Notes: generated by a model from the sequence alone, not told the origin. A stretch of DNA of 64,000 nt from Lentzea guizhouensis (GCF_001701025.1 NZ_CP016793.1:7192001-7256000); one strand, 5' to 3'; positions 8,974-18,020 are shown, counted from the stretch's first letter. A program made the numbers and translations.

Positions 8974-9915
8974 TCAGAGGCGCAGCATCGCGCGCAAGGT
9001 CGTGCCCTGCGCGCCGGTGTGCACGCGGACCAGGTCGGCCAGCTCGTTGACCACGAGCAGACCTCGGCCGCCGACCTGCCGCGGCTCCGCCGGTCGACGG
9101 CCGGCCAGCGCGTCCTCGAAGCGGCCGCTGTCGCGCACCTCGCAGACCAGGTGGCCGGACTCCCGCCAGAGCCGCGAGCTGCAGCTCCCACCGCCGTGCA
9201 TGAGGGCGTTCGTGACGAGCTCGGTGACGATCAGCTCGACGTCGGCCACGCGGTCGGCGTCCAGGCCCTGGCTCTGGGCGAACTCGGCCGCGTGCCGCCG
9301 CGCGGGGGAGACGTCGTCCAGCGTGGTGGCGACGAACTCGCCCGCGGACTCCTGGCCGTTGAAGGGCAGGTTGTAGCGGGCCAGCACGGCGTCCAGCGCG
9401 TACTCGGCACTGGAGCGGCGCCGGTCCGGTTCCCAGAGGAGCGGATGGGTGGCGCGGGCGTCGGCGATGACCTCGTCGGGCAGGGCGGCGGTGTCGTACG
9501 GGCAGGCGATCGTGACGTCGCGGCCGGTGAAGGCCAGGTTGATCAACGCCTCGTGCACCACGCAGGCCGGGTACTCGACCTCGGTGCGGCCGGCCCAGAT
9601 CGGCTCGCCGATGATCCGGACGTGCACGTCGGGGTGCGCGTCGGCGAACCGGCGCAGCACCCCCGCGATGATCCGGCCAGGATTGCGGCCCGCGACGGTC
9701 ATGTCCATCATCGTGATGTCGTTCGCGGCGTCGCCGAGCGCACCGCGCAGCAACGCGAGCTGTCGTCCCGGTACCGACACGGCCACCGGCTGGCCCGCCT
9801 CGAGGCCGTCGGTGACGAACGGGACGAGTGCGGCGAGGTACTCCTCGTCGGTTCTGTAGAACACCGCGGGGTGGACGAAGCTCTCGGCGGCCTGGGCCGT
9901 TGTCGGTGCGGTCAC
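8974..9915 (-). CDS. MEDS domain plus RsbW-type ATPase (anti-sigma/sensor protein)
   Basis: 313 residues. The N-terminal about 170 residues resemble the MEDS (methanogen/methylotroph DcmR sensory) domain (HPAVFYRTDEEYLAALVPFV, then EPIWAGRTEVEYPACVVHEALIN). The C-terminal about 130 residues form a GHKL ATPase with an N-box in VELIVTELVTNALMHGG and a G-box in VGGRGLLVVNELAD, as in RsbW-type anti-sigma kinases. It probably phosphorylates an STAS partner or binds a sigma factor. The GTG start overlaps the TGA of the upstream MEDS-STAS gene (GTGA), so the two are co-translated and likely partners. Confidence 0.88.
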   Translation of the reverse strand: MTAPTTAQAAESFVHPAVFYRTDEEYLAALVPFVTDGLEAGQPVAVSVPGRQLALLRGALGDAANDITMMDMTVAGRNPGRIIAGVLRRFADAHPDVHVRIIGEPIWAGRTEVEYPACVVHEALINLAFTGRDVTIACPYDTAALPDEVIADARATHPLLWEPDRRRSSAEYALDAVLARYNLPFNGQESAGEFVATTLDDVSPARRHAAEFAQSQGLDADRVADVELIVTELVTNALMHGGGSCSSRLWRESGHLVCEVRDSGRFEDALAGRRPAEPRQVGGRGLLVVNELADLVRVHTGAQGTTLRAMLRL

Positions 9916-10760
9916 GGTGTCTTCTCCACCCGCACGTCCGGCAGGCCGAGCGCTCGGACGAGCCGGGCGGCGCCGGGCCACCCCGTCCGCAGCACCAGGG
10001 TCGCGCCGTGGCGACGAGCCCGGTCGGTGAGCCGGAGCAGGCTGTTGTGGTCGATGAACGTCAGCCCGGCCGCGTCGACGACCAGCTCGTCGGCCACCGG
10101 CCGGGGGTCGGCGAGGTCGAGCGCCCAGGCGAACTCGTCCCTGGAGGCGCTGTCCAGCTCGCCGCTCAGACCGGCGGCACATCCGGCGCGGTCGGTGCCG
10201 TGCAGCCGGAACCTGACGTGCTCGGCATTGGTGTTCGGGTGCATGCGGGCGACCTGCTCGATCGCGTCGTCGGGAAGGAGGGTGCCGTCGTAGGCGCACA
10301 TCGCCGAGAACGGGTGGGTGGCGATGTAGCGGTCGACGAGGTGCTCGTAGGTCGCGAACGCGGCCCGCTCCCGCGGGCTGCCGACGAGGGCGGTGCAGTC
10401 CGCCGCGACCCGCAGGCCGGTGAAGCCGTCCGCCACGGCCTGCTCGGTGGCCGCCGCGTACGCGCGCACCTGCGCGGCCGGGTCGATGACGGTGCCGACC
10501 GGGTAGGCGTCGTCCAGCGACGTGACCTGCGCGGTCCCGTCTCGCAGGGCGGCGCGCAGCACGTCGGTCCCGGCGAGCTCCTCCCGCAGCCGGTCGACGG
10601 CCCCGGAGCCGATGTAGCGAACCGTCTGGCCCAGCCGGAGCCCGTCGGCGAGGAACTCCGCCGCGCGGTCGCGCAGCTGCGTCCGGTCGTCGAAACGCCA
10701 GCACACGTGGTCGTGGAGGCCGAAGCCCCGCACGTTCTCGACCACTCCTGACCGTCGCAT
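9912..10760 (-). CDS. MEDS domain plus STAS domain (anti-sigma factor antagonist type)
   Basis: 282 residues. A MEDS-like domain (GFGLHDHVCWRFDDRTQL...FLADGLRLGQTVRYIG) is followed by a C-terminal STAS-like domain of about 90 residues containing VVDAAGLTFIDHNSLLRL. In STAS antagonists a serine in the DSxG loop is phosphorylated; here the equivalent stretch reads FIDHNSLL, so Ser follows Asn and phosphorylation is not certain. Co-translated with the MEDS-ATPase gene, suggesting a self-contained partner-switching pair that senses a ligand through both MEDS domains. Confidence 0.85.
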   Translation of the reverse strand: MRRSGVVENVRGFGLHDHVCWRFDDRTQLRDRAAEFLADGLRLGQTVRYIGSGAVDRLREELAGTDVLRAALRDGTAQVTSLDDAYPVGTVIDPAAQVRAYAAATEQAVADGFTGLRVAADCTALVGSPRERAAFATYEHLVDRYIATHPFSAMCAYDGTLLPDDAIEQVARMHPNTNAEHVRFRLHGTDRAGCAAGLSGELDSASRDEFAWALDLADPRPVADELVVDAAGLTFIDHNSLLRLTDRARRHGATLVLRTGWPGAARLVRALGLPDVRVEKTP

Positions 10761-10887
10761 CCCCTCCAGCGTAGGGCCAGCGGAGGCGGGGGAGAAGTGC
10801 GGGCCCCGCGCGCCACACCACCGTGCAGCTGATCACCACTAGAATCCGCCGGTCAACACCGACAGGACGTACTCGACGGAGCGCGCC

Positions 10888-11994
10888 ATGCCCTTTGCCG
10901 ATGAGCTGATCGGCGCCCAGACCGTGCGCGACCTGATCGCCGCGCTGCGGACCGCGTCGCCGAAGGCGCGCCTGCGCCGCCTGCGCGCGGCCGAGGACGA
11001 GCTGGCGCCACTGCCGCTCCGGGAACGCAGCGACCTCCTGCGCGACGCGCTGCTCGAGGACCTGCCGGGCGACTACGCCTCGTTCGCCACGACCGTGCGC
11101 GTCGCGGCCGCCGGGGCGCCGTCGTTCACCGGCTGGCTGATCTGGCCGGTCACCAGCGCCGTGGCCACCAAGGCGATCGACGGCGGCGGCACCGAGGCGT
11201 TCGACGACGCCCTCGCCCTGCTGGCGGAGCTGACCCCGCGGCTGACGTCCGAGTTCGCGCTGCGTGCCCTGCTCACCCACGACCTCCAGCGCGCGCTCGG
11301 CATCATCCTCACCTGGACCGGGTCGGACGACGAACACGTGCGCCGGTTGGCGTCGGAGGGCACGCGCCCGCTGCTGCCCTGGGCGGTCCGCGTTCCCGGC
11401 ATCCTCGCCGATCCGAAGACCACGCTGCCGATCCTCGACGCGCTGCACCGCGACGAGAGCGAGTACGTGCGGCGCTCGGTCGCCAACCACCTCAACGACA
11501 TCAGCCGCCGCGACCCGGACCTGGTCGTCACCACCGCTGCCGCGTGGTCGGCCGACCCCGGGGCCGGCACCGCGCGCCTCGTCCGCCACGCGCTGCGCAC
11601 GCTCGTCAAACAAGGCCATCCCGGCGCGCTGGAGCTGCTCGGGTTCACCTCCGCCAGGCTGGAGGTGACCGGCCCGCTGCTCGCCGCCGACACCGTGGCG
11701 ATCGGCGACACGCTGGCGTTCACGGGCTCGGTGCGCAACCTCGACGACCGGCCCGCGCGCCTGGTGATCGACTACGTGGTCCACCACCGCAAGGCCAACG
11801 GCACGCTCACCGGCAAGACCTTCAAGCTGACCACGCAGACCCTGGCCCCCGGCGAGGCCTGCGAGCTGCGCCGTGAGCACTCGTTCCGGGTCCTGACCAC
11901 CCGCCGCTACCACGCCGGGCAGCACGCGGTCGAACTGCAGGTCAACGGCGTGCGGTCGGGCCGTGCCGAGTTCACCCTCGTGGCCGGGGCCTGA
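10888..11994 (+). CDS. DNA alkylation repair protein (AlkD-like HEAT repeats)
   Basis: 368 residues, mostly helical repeats. The segments ALRALLTHDLQRALGIIL and RRSVANHLNDISRRDPDLV match the HEAT-like repeats and NHLNDI signature of AlkC/AlkD-type glycosylases, which remove N3- and N7-alkylpurines. The last about 100 residues form a beta-rich extension (LVIDYVVHHRKANG) seen in the longer actinobacterial members. Free-standing, with its own 127-base upstream spacer, and convergent with the sensor kinase gene. Family membership is fairly sure; enzymatic activity is inferred. Confidence 0.82.
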   Translation: MPFADELIGAQTVRDLIAALRTASPKARLRRLRAAEDELAPLPLRERSDLLRDALLEDLPGDYASFATTVRVAAAGAPSFTGWLIWPVTSAVATKAIDGGGTEAFDDALALLAELTPRLTSEFALRALLTHDLQRALGIILTWTGSDDEHVRRLASEGTRPLLPWAVRVPGILADPKTTLPILDALHRDESEYVRRSVANHLNDISRRDPDLVVTTAAAWSADPGAGTARLVRHALRTLVKQGHPGALELLGFTSARLEVTGPLLAADTVAIGDTLAFTGSVRNLDDRPARLVIDYVVHHRKANGTLTGKTFKLTTQTLAPGEACELRREHSFRVLTTRRYHAGQHAVELQVNGVRSGRAEFTLVAGA

Positions 11995-12006
11995 CGACCC
12001 GGTTCG

Positions 12007-13419
12007 TCACTGTCCAGCCGCCTCCACCGGCAGCAGGACCTGGAACCGCGTGTCGCCCGGCACCGACTCCACCCGGATGTCACCGCGGTGCTTGTTCACC
12101 ACGATCCGCCAGGAGATCTCCAGCCCGAGCCCTGTGCCCTCGCCGACCGGCTTGGTGGTGAAGAACGGTTCGAAGATCCGGCCCTTCACCTCCGCCGGGA
12201 TGCCGGGCCCGGTGTCGCCGATCTCCACCACGAGGTGCCGGTCCTGCCGGAACGTCCGCACGGTCAGCGTTCCCGCACCGCCCATCGCGCCCAGGGCGTT
12301 GTCGATCACGTTCGTCCACACCTGGTTGAGCTCGCCGGCGTACGCGGAGATCCGGGGGAGCGTCCGGTCGTAGTCCTTGACGACCCGGACGTCCGCGAAC
12401 TTCCCGCCGAACATGACCAGCGTCGAGTCGAGCAGCTCGTGCACGTCGACCACCTGGTACGGCGCGCGGTCCATCTGCGAGTACTGCTTGGCGGCCCCGA
12501 CCAGGGTGGACACGCGCGTGGTGGCGTCCTCGATCTCGTTCACGAGCATCTCGGTCTCGACCGTGTACCGCAGCCAGTGCACGGCGGACCCCGTGATGGC
12601 CGCGGGGCACGGCCGCAGCGAGGTCTCCAGCCACTCGACGTCCAGCCCACCCGCGACCAGGACGGGCGCGACGTCCCAGCCGCCGCTGACGCCCTGCTCC
12701 TCCAGCCAGTCGGCGACCTCGTCCTCGGCGTCGCTCGCCTCCAGCGGACTGAGCTTCGGTGCCTTGGCGACCCGCTCGACCGCCTTCTCCTGGAGCTTGA
12801 CCAGTGCCGGCAGCTCCGCCGGGTCGAGCGCCCCCTGCGCCAGCAGTGCCAGCTTGTGCCGCATGCCCGCGACCCGTTCACGCAGCGCGGCGGTCGCCCG
12901 GACGGCCGCGGCGGCCGGGTTGTTGAGCTCGTGCGTGAGGCCCGCGGACAGGGCACCGAGCGCGGTCAGCCGCTCGTGCTGGCCCACCGTGGCCTGGGTG
13001 TTGCGCATACCCCAGAACAGGCCCTCCAGCAGGTGCATCGCCATCGGGAACCACGTGCGCACCATCGGCCCGAACTCGTCGGCGTCGAACTGCAGCATCG
13101 ACGTGGCGGTGATCGACTCGACGGTCATCTGGTAGGTCGGCTGGTCGAGCTCCAGGTAGGCCTGGGTGGCACCGAAGTACGAGCCGCGCAGGTCGCTGCG
13201 GCTCACCTCGATGCGCTGGCCGCCGATGGTGCGGCACAGGGCGACCGTTCCCCGCAACAGCACGAAGAAGCACGTCGCCGGCTCGCCCTCGGCGAGCACC
13301 GCGGTGCCCGCCTCGCGGGTCTCGACGTGGCCGTGCGAGGCCAGCCAGCCGAGCTGTTCGTCGTCGAGCTTCTCGAACAGGAACAGCTCGCGCAGCTCCG
13401 CCGCAGTGAGCCTCTCCAT
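12007..13419 (-). CDS. Sensor histidine kinase with N-terminal cyclic-nucleotide-binding-like domain
   Basis: 470 residues. The first about 140 residues form a CRP-type effector domain (LFEKLDDEQLGWLASHG...LAEGEPATCFFVLLRGTV). The kinase core follows, with H-box THELNNPAAA, N-box NVIDNALGAM, G1 box GDTGPGIP and G2 box GEGTGLGLEIS. No transmembrane segment, so it is cytoplasmic. Its ATG overlaps the stop of the upstream receiver-reductase gene by one base (TGATG), so the receiver in that protein is the obvious phosphotransfer partner. The input could be a nucleotide or the redox state. Confidence 0.92.
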   Translation of the reverse strand: MERLTAAELRELFLFEKLDDEQLGWLASHGHVETREAGTAVLAEGEPATCFFVLLRGTVALCRTIGGQRIEVSRSDLRGSYFGATQAYLELDQPTYQMTVESITATSMLQFDADEFGPMVRTWFPMAMHLLEGLFWGMRNTQATVGQHERLTALGALSAGLTHELNNPAAAAVRATAALRERVAGMRHKLALLAQGALDPAELPALVKLQEKAVERVAKAPKLSPLEASDAEDEVADWLEEQGVSGGWDVAPVLVAGGLDVEWLETSLRPCPAAITGSAVHWLRYTVETEMLVNEIEDATTRVSTLVGAAKQYSQMDRAPYQVVDVHELLDSTLVMFGGKFADVRVVKDYDRTLPRISAYAGELNQVWTNVIDNALGAMGGAGTLTVRTFRQDRHLVVEIGDTGPGIPAEVKGRIFEPFFTTKPVGEGTGLGLEISWRIVVNKHRGDIRVESVPGDTRFQVLLPVEAAGQ

Positions 13420-15086
13420 CAGGACCTCGCCAGGTAGCGGTGGACCAGCGTGACGGCCATGGCGCCCTCACCGACCGCGGACGCGACGCGCTTGACCGAC
13501 TCCGCCCGGACGTCGCCCGCGACGAACACGCCGGGCAGGTTCGTCTCCAGGTGGTACGGCGCCCGTTCGAGGTCCCAGCCGGGAGGTGAGCCGCCGAGGT
13601 CGGGGCCCGCGAGCAGGAAGCCGTGGTCGTCGCGCTCCAGCGTGCCGTCCAGCCAGTCCGTGCGCGGGGCGGCGCCGATGAACGCGAACAGCCAGCTGGC
13701 TGGCACGGTCGTCGTCTCGCCGGTCTTGTTGTGCAGCAACGTGAGCGTCTCGAGGTGGTCCTCACCGCTGCCGCCGCAGACCTCGGTGTGGGCGCGCACC
13801 TCGACGTTCGGGATGGCGTCGAGCTGGTCGACCAGGTACCGCGACATCGACTGCTCCAGCGAGTCGCCCCGCACCAGCAGCACCACCTTGCGCGCGTGCG
13901 CGGAGAAGTAGACGGCCGCCTGGCCCGCGGAGTTCGCGCCACCGACCAGGTAGACGTCCTGACCGGCGCAGTTCGGGCCCTCGGTGGTCGAGGCGCCGTA
14001 GTACACGCCCCGCCCGGTCAGCGCGCCGAGTCCGGGCGCGTCGAGCAACCGGTACGACACCCCGGTGGCGAGGATGACGGTGTGGGCGGCGAGCTCGGTG
14101 CCGTCACCGAACCGCACGACGCGCGCGGCTCCCCGGCGTTCCAGGGCGACGACGTCCCGCGTGGTGAGCAGCTCGACCCCGAACTTGACCGCCTGCCGGC
14201 GGGCCCGCTCGGTGAGCTGCCCGCCGGACACGCCGTCGGGAAAGCCCAGGTAGTTCTCGATGCGGCTGCTCGTCCCGGCCTGGCCACCCGTCGCGATCCG
14301 TTCGACCAGGACGGTCCGCAGCCCCTCCGACCCGCCGTACACCGCCGCACCGAGCCCCGCGGGCCCGCCGCCCACGACGATCAGGTCGTAGAACTCGGCC
14401 GACGGCTGCGTGCTCAGGCCGACCTCGGTGGCGAGCTCCGCGTCCGACGGGTCGACCAGCGCCGTGCCGGACGCCGTGACCACGACCGGCAGCGTCGTGC
14501 CGTCCTGGTGCGCCGCGGTGAGCAGGCAGCGCGCCTCCTGCTCGTCCAGCGCGTGCCAGCGGAACGGAACACTGTTGCGCGCCAGGAAGTCACGCACCTC
14601 ATAAGACCGCGGCGACCACCGGTGCCCGACCACCCGCACCCGCTGCGGCGGCTGCCGGTCGCTCACCGCCCACGCCCGCAGCTGCTCGTCGAGCACCGGG
14701 TAGAGGTTCTGCTCCGGCGGGTCCCACGGCTTGAGCAGGTAGTGGTCGAGGTCCACGACGTTGATCGCCTGGATCGCGGCGTCGGTGTCGGCGTACGCGG
14801 TGAGCAGCACCCGGCGCGCCTGCGGGAACACGTCCATGGCCTGTTCGAGGAACTCGATCCCGCTCATCTGCGGCATCCGGTAGTCCGCGAGCAGGGCCGC
14901 GACCTCCTCACCGCGCAGCTTGATCTCGTGCAGGGCCTCCAACGCCTGCGCCCCCGACTCCGCCCGCACGACCCGGTAGTGCTCCCCGTACTTCCGCCGC
15001 AGGTCGCGCGCCACCGCCCGGGACACGGCAGGGTCGTCGTCCACCGTGAGGATCGAAGGCCGCGCGACGCGACCGGCAGTCGTCAT
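13419..15086 (-). CDS. Receiver domain fused to thioredoxin-reductase-like FAD oxidoreductase
   Basis: 555 residues in three parts. Residues about 10-130 form a response-regulator receiver with acidic pocket VDDD, phospho-acceptor aspartate in LLADYRMP and the K of LLKPW. Residues about 145-225 are glutaredoxin-like (VVGHRWSPRSYEVRDFLARN). From about 240 there is an FAD/NAD(P)H oxidoreductase with GGGPAGLGAAVY and VYLVGGANSAGQAA. The CxxC redox pair of thioredoxin reductase is absent; the equivalent region reads GASTTEGPNCAG. ATG 15086 was chosen because it begins just before the receiver fold. Co-translated with the kinase and divergent from the UBP zinc finger gene. Confidence 0.92.
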   Translation of the reverse strand: MTTAGRVARPSILTVDDDPAVSRAVARDLRRKYGEHYRVVRAESGAQALEALHEIKLRGEEVAALLADYRMPQMSGIEFLEQAMDVFPQARRVLLTAYADTDAAIQAINVVDLDHYLLKPWDPPEQNLYPVLDEQLRAWAVSDRQPPQRVRVVGHRWSPRSYEVRDFLARNSVPFRWHALDEQEARCLLTAAHQDGTTLPVVVTASGTALVDPSDAELATEVGLSTQPSAEFYDLIVVGGGPAGLGAAVYGGSEGLRTVLVERIATGGQAGTSSRIENYLGFPDGVSGGQLTERARRQAVKFGVELLTTRDVVALERRGAARVVRFGDGTELAAHTVILATGVSYRLLDAPGLGALTGRGVYYGASTTEGPNCAGQDVYLVGGANSAGQAAVYFSAHARKVVLLVRGDSLEQSMSRYLVDQLDAIPNVEVRAHTEVCGGSGEDHLETLTLLHNKTGETTTVPASWLFAFIGAAPRTDWLDGTLERDDHGFLLAGPDLGGSPPGWDLERAPYHLETNLPGVFVAGDVRAESVKRVASAVGEGAMAVTLVHRYLARS

Positions 15087-15142
15087 GTGCCCATGAAAAC
15101 ACCACAACTCGCCGATGACGGCAATCGAGGTACCTTCGTGCC

Positions 15143-15406
15143 GTGGCAACTACTTGTGAACACGTCGCCGAGCTGGGCGCCGAGCCCGCACCGTCCACGA
15201 CGGAGGGATGTGAGGACTGCCTGGCCGCCGGCGGCAGGTGGGTGCACCTGCGCCTGTGCCTGGGCTGCGGCAAGGTCGCCTGCTGCGACTCCTCACCGGC
15301 CAAGCACGCCTCCCGGCACTTCGCCGACGAAGGGCACCCGGTCATCCGGTCGTTCGAGCCGGGGGAGAGCTGGCGCTGGTGCTTTGTGGACAACACGCTG
15401 GTGTGA
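15143..15406 (+). CDS. UBP-type zinc finger protein
   Basis: 87 residues, nearly all one ZnF-UBP domain: Cys and His early (TTCEH), then CEDC, CLGCGKVACC and HFADEGHPV supply the zinc ligands. In eukaryotes this fold binds the free C-terminus of ubiquitin; in actinobacteria small single-domain versions occur and their ligand is not established. It starts with GTG 56 bases from the divergent receiver-reductase gene, so the two share a promoter region and probably a regulon. Confidence 0.9.
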   Translation: MATTCEHVAELGAEPAPSTTEGCEDCLAAGGRWVHLRLCLGCGKVACCDSSPAKHASRHFADEGHPVIRSFEPGESWRWCFVDNTLV

Positions 15407-15468
15407 CCTGGTGAGCTCGTGGTGCGGGCAGCTCGCCCGCACCACACGGCGTGCACCGGAACGTTTCC

Positions 15469-16113
15469 TCAGAACCTGTCTTCACCGCGCCAGTGCCGCC
15501 CGCGCAAACGCCGCCAGTGCACGCCCCGCCCGGTGCGGTCGGCCTGCATCGGCAGGGCGATCCCGGGATGACGTGACCAGAACTCGGTCGCGGACAAGGT
15601 CATCATGACCAGGTACCGGAACGTGCCGTGCGAGAGGCCGGGATCGTCCAGACGTCCCGTCTCCCAGAAGCCCAGGCGAGCGTGCAGGCTCTGCGAGGCG
15701 AAGTTGTTGCCGTAGATGCTGATCTCGCACTCGCGGTACCCGCGCTGGCCGAACATCAACGCCAGCAGCACGGTGATCGCGTCCGCCGCGTAACCGCACC
15801 TCCCGTACCAGGGCGCGATCCCGATCCCGTAGCTGAAGCGGCTGGAGTCCGTTCGCACGGTGGACAACGACCCCACGAGCAACCCGCTGCGCCGGCTCAC
15901 GATCCCGAGCTCCAGGTCCTCGCCGGTCGTGCTGGCCCGGTGCGCCGCCCAGTGCTGGTAGCCACCCACCAGGGGCGTGTGCCCGGCGACGTCGAACCTG
16001 CTCAGCGCGGTCCGGTCGGCAGGGGTGACCTCGCGCAGCCGCACCTTCCGGCCGACCCAGGTCGTGGACGAGATCGACGGGGCGGCGAGGCGCGTGGCGT
16101 CAGGCGTGATCAT
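15469..16113 (-). CDS. GNAT family N-acetyltransferase
   Basis: 214 residues. It has the RimJ/RimL-like GNAT layout: RLREVTPADRTALSRF at the start, acetyl-CoA-binding region IGIAPWYGRCGYAADAI in the middle, and NNFASQSLHARLGFWETGRLDD near the end of the fold. About 40 C-terminal residues beyond the domain are rich in Arg, His and Trp. The substrate may be a protein N-terminus or a small amine. Single gene, convergent with the UBP zinc finger gene. Confidence 0.85.
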   Translation of the reverse strand: MITPDATRLAAPSISSTTWVGRKVRLREVTPADRTALSRFDVAGHTPLVGGYQHWAAHRASTTGEDLELGIVSRRSGLLVGSLSTVRTDSSRFSYGIGIAPWYGRCGYAADAITVLLALMFGQRGYRECEISIYGNNFASQSLHARLGFWETGRLDDPGLSHGTFRYLVMMTLSATEFWSRHPGIALPMQADRTGRGVHWRRLRGRHWRGEDRF

Positions 16114-16153
16114 CGGGTCCGACCCTACCGCGATGCCACTGCCCGGCAGGAGA

Positions 16154-16969
16154 TCAACCTCGCTCGCGTGCCGCGAGCTTGCGCTGCGTCCGGTGACCTT
16201 GCGCCACCATCAACGGAATCGCCCGCAACCCGAAGCGCGGGAACGTGTCCGCCAACCGGGCCAGCACCCCGCGCCACCCCGGAACGGTGACGACCGGCCG
16301 AGGCCTGTCGAGCACACGGGCGACGGCGGCCGCGATGTCGGCGGGCTGCAGCAGCGTGCCGGAGAACGACAGCGCGGCCGCCGGGTCGTCGAGCTTGTCG
16401 TACAGCATCGGTGTCCAGATGCCGTCCGGGCAGACGCACGAGATGTCGATGTCCCGCACGCCTGCCTGCCGGAGATCGGCGAGAGTGCTCAGGCTGAAGC
16501 CGATGGCCGCGTGCTTGGAGGCGGCGTATACCGCTTCGCCCACCACGGCCGTGAGGCCCGCCAACGACACGATGTTCACGACGTGCCCGCCGCCACGGCC
16601 GCGCATGGCCTGGATCGCGGCGACCGTGCCGTTGATCGTGCCGAGGGCGTTGACCTCGACCATCAACCGGCGGGCGGCCGCGTCCTGCTCCCACGCGGGC
16701 CCGGTCACCAGCACGCCCGCGTTGTTGACCCAGACGTCGAGCCTGCCCGCGCGGGCGACGATGGCGTCGCGTGCCGCCTCCACCGCCTCGTGGTCGCGCA
16801 CGTCGAGCACCCGCGCGGTCGCGCCGATCTCCGCGGCCGTCGCGGTCGCGGTGGCCTCGTCGACGTCGGTCACCAGCACCGTGTAGCCGCGCTCGACCAG
16901 CATCCGTGCGACCAGCTTGCCCACACCGCGCCCGGCGCCGGTCACCACCGCGCCCGCTTTTGCCGTCAT
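16154..16969 (-). CDS. Short-chain dehydrogenase/reductase
   Basis: 271 residues, classical SDR: cofactor motif TGAGRGVG near residue 10, NNAG at about 87-90, and the catalytic Ser and YAASK. An acidic residue after the second strand (DVDEA) suggests a preference for NAD. The C-terminal RGVLARLADTFPRFGLRAIPLM with a basic tail suggests a peripheral membrane segment, as in SDRs acting on hydrophobic alcohols. The downstream epoxide hydrolase is in the same orientation but further upstream in transcription, 58 bases away, so the two may form a short operon. Confidence 0.9.
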   Translation of the reverse strand: MTAKAGAVVTGAGRGVGKLVARMLVERGYTVLVTDVDEATATATAAEIGATARVLDVRDHEAVEAARDAIVARAGRLDVWVNNAGVLVTGPAWEQDAAARRLMVEVNALGTINGTVAAIQAMRGRGGGHVVNIVSLAGLTAVVGEAVYAASKHAAIGFSLSTLADLRQAGVRDIDISCVCPDGIWTPMLYDKLDDPAAALSFSGTLLQPADIAAAVARVLDRPRPVVTVPGWRGVLARLADTFPRFGLRAIPLMVAQGHRTQRKLAARERG

Positions 16970-17027
16970 GCCGGCAGTATCGCGCCCTCAGCGCCGCGGT
17001 GGCCGGCGGTGAGCGGGCGGGTGCTGG

Positions 17028-17957
17028 TCAGCCCAGCCACTTCAAGATCACCTGGTTCAGCTCCTCCGGCTTCTCCTGCTGGATCCAGTGACCGCAGTCC
17101 AGGCTGACCACCTCCACCTCGGGCACGAACTCGGCGAGGTTCGCGGACTTCGCAACCGTGTCCCGCTCGCCGTAGACCATGAGAGCGGGGTGGCGGACGA
17201 CGGGGTCCACGTCCGCCAGCAGGTGCCAGTTGCGGTCGAGGTTCCGGTACCAGTTCACGCTGCCGGTGAACCCCGACGACTCGAAGGCGGTGATGAGAAC
17301 GGCCAGCTCGTCGTCGCTCATCACCGGTTCGCCCGGCGGGGTCTCCGCGCGGGCGAGGTTGATCATCGCCATGCCCGGCTGCGGCTCGCGGGGAGGTTCG
17401 TCCTTGCGGAACATGTTGCGGAGGAAGCGTGCGGGGTTCTCGTCGAACACGGCGTCCGCGACGCCGGGCTGCCGGTTGAAGTGGACCATGTAGAAGTCGT
17501 TGCCGAGCAGGGCTTCCAGGAACTCGACCCAGGGCCTCTCGCCGCGTTCGAGGTAGGGCACGCTCAGGGCGATCAGCCTGTTCACGCGGTCCGGGTGCAG
17601 CAGCGCCAGGCCCCACACGACGTTCGCGCCCCAGTCGTGGCCGACGAACGTGGCGTCCTCGTACCCGTAGTGGTCGAGAAGCGCGACGAGGTCACCCGTC
17701 AGGTGTTCGATGTCGTAGTCCGTCACCGCGGCCGGACGGCTCGAGTTCCCGTAACCACGCTGGTTCGGGACGATCACGTGGTAGCCCGCCGCGGCCAGCG
17801 CCGGCATCTGGTGGCGCCAGGAGAAGGCGTGCTCCGGCCAGCCGTGGCAGAGCACGACGGGCTTGCCGGCGTTCTGCCGACCTGCTTCGAACACCTCCAG
17901 CTCCACGCCGTTGACCGGAACGAGAGTGGGCTCGGGGAAATCGGATGGGATGAACAT
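17028..17957 (-). CDS. Alpha/beta hydrolase, epoxide hydrolase type
   Basis: 309 residues. Oxyanion motif HGWPE, nucleophile elbow GHDWGA (Asp nucleophile), charge-relay acid in GERDTV and catalytic His in GHWIQQEKP all fit soluble epoxide hydrolases and haloalkane dehalogenases; HGWPE together with GHDWG favours epoxide hydrolase. ATG 17957 was chosen because it precedes the first strand by a few residues. Divergent from a WYL regulator across a spacer with a 25-base inverted repeat, so it is probably regulated by that protein. Confidence 0.9.
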   Translation of the reverse strand: MFIPSDFPEPTLVPVNGVELEVFEAGRQNAGKPVVLCHGWPEHAFSWRHQMPALAAAGYHVIVPNQRGYGNSSRPAAVTDYDIEHLTGDLVALLDHYGYEDATFVGHDWGANVVWGLALLHPDRVNRLIALSVPYLERGERPWVEFLEALLGNDFYMVHFNRQPGVADAVFDENPARFLRNMFRKDEPPREPQPGMAMINLARAETPPGEPVMSDDELAVLITAFESSGFTGSVNWYRNLDRNWHLLADVDPVVRHPALMVYGERDTVAKSANLAEFVPEVEVVSLDCGHWIQQEKPEELNQVILKWLG

Positions 17958-17976
17958 CGCACCATGCTGCCGACCG

Positions 17977-18001
17977 AAACCGGTCAGCTCGTGACCGGTT
18001 T
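17977..18001. promoter_or_regulatory. Probable operator for the WYL regulator
   Basis: Perfect inverted repeat with ten-base arms (AAACCGGTCA and TGACCGGTTT) and a five-base centre, lying between the divergent epoxide hydrolase and WYL regulator starts. This is the only strong dyad in the spacer. Confidence 0.7.
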
Positions 18002-18020
18002 TCCTGGCAGTGTCGCCGGC

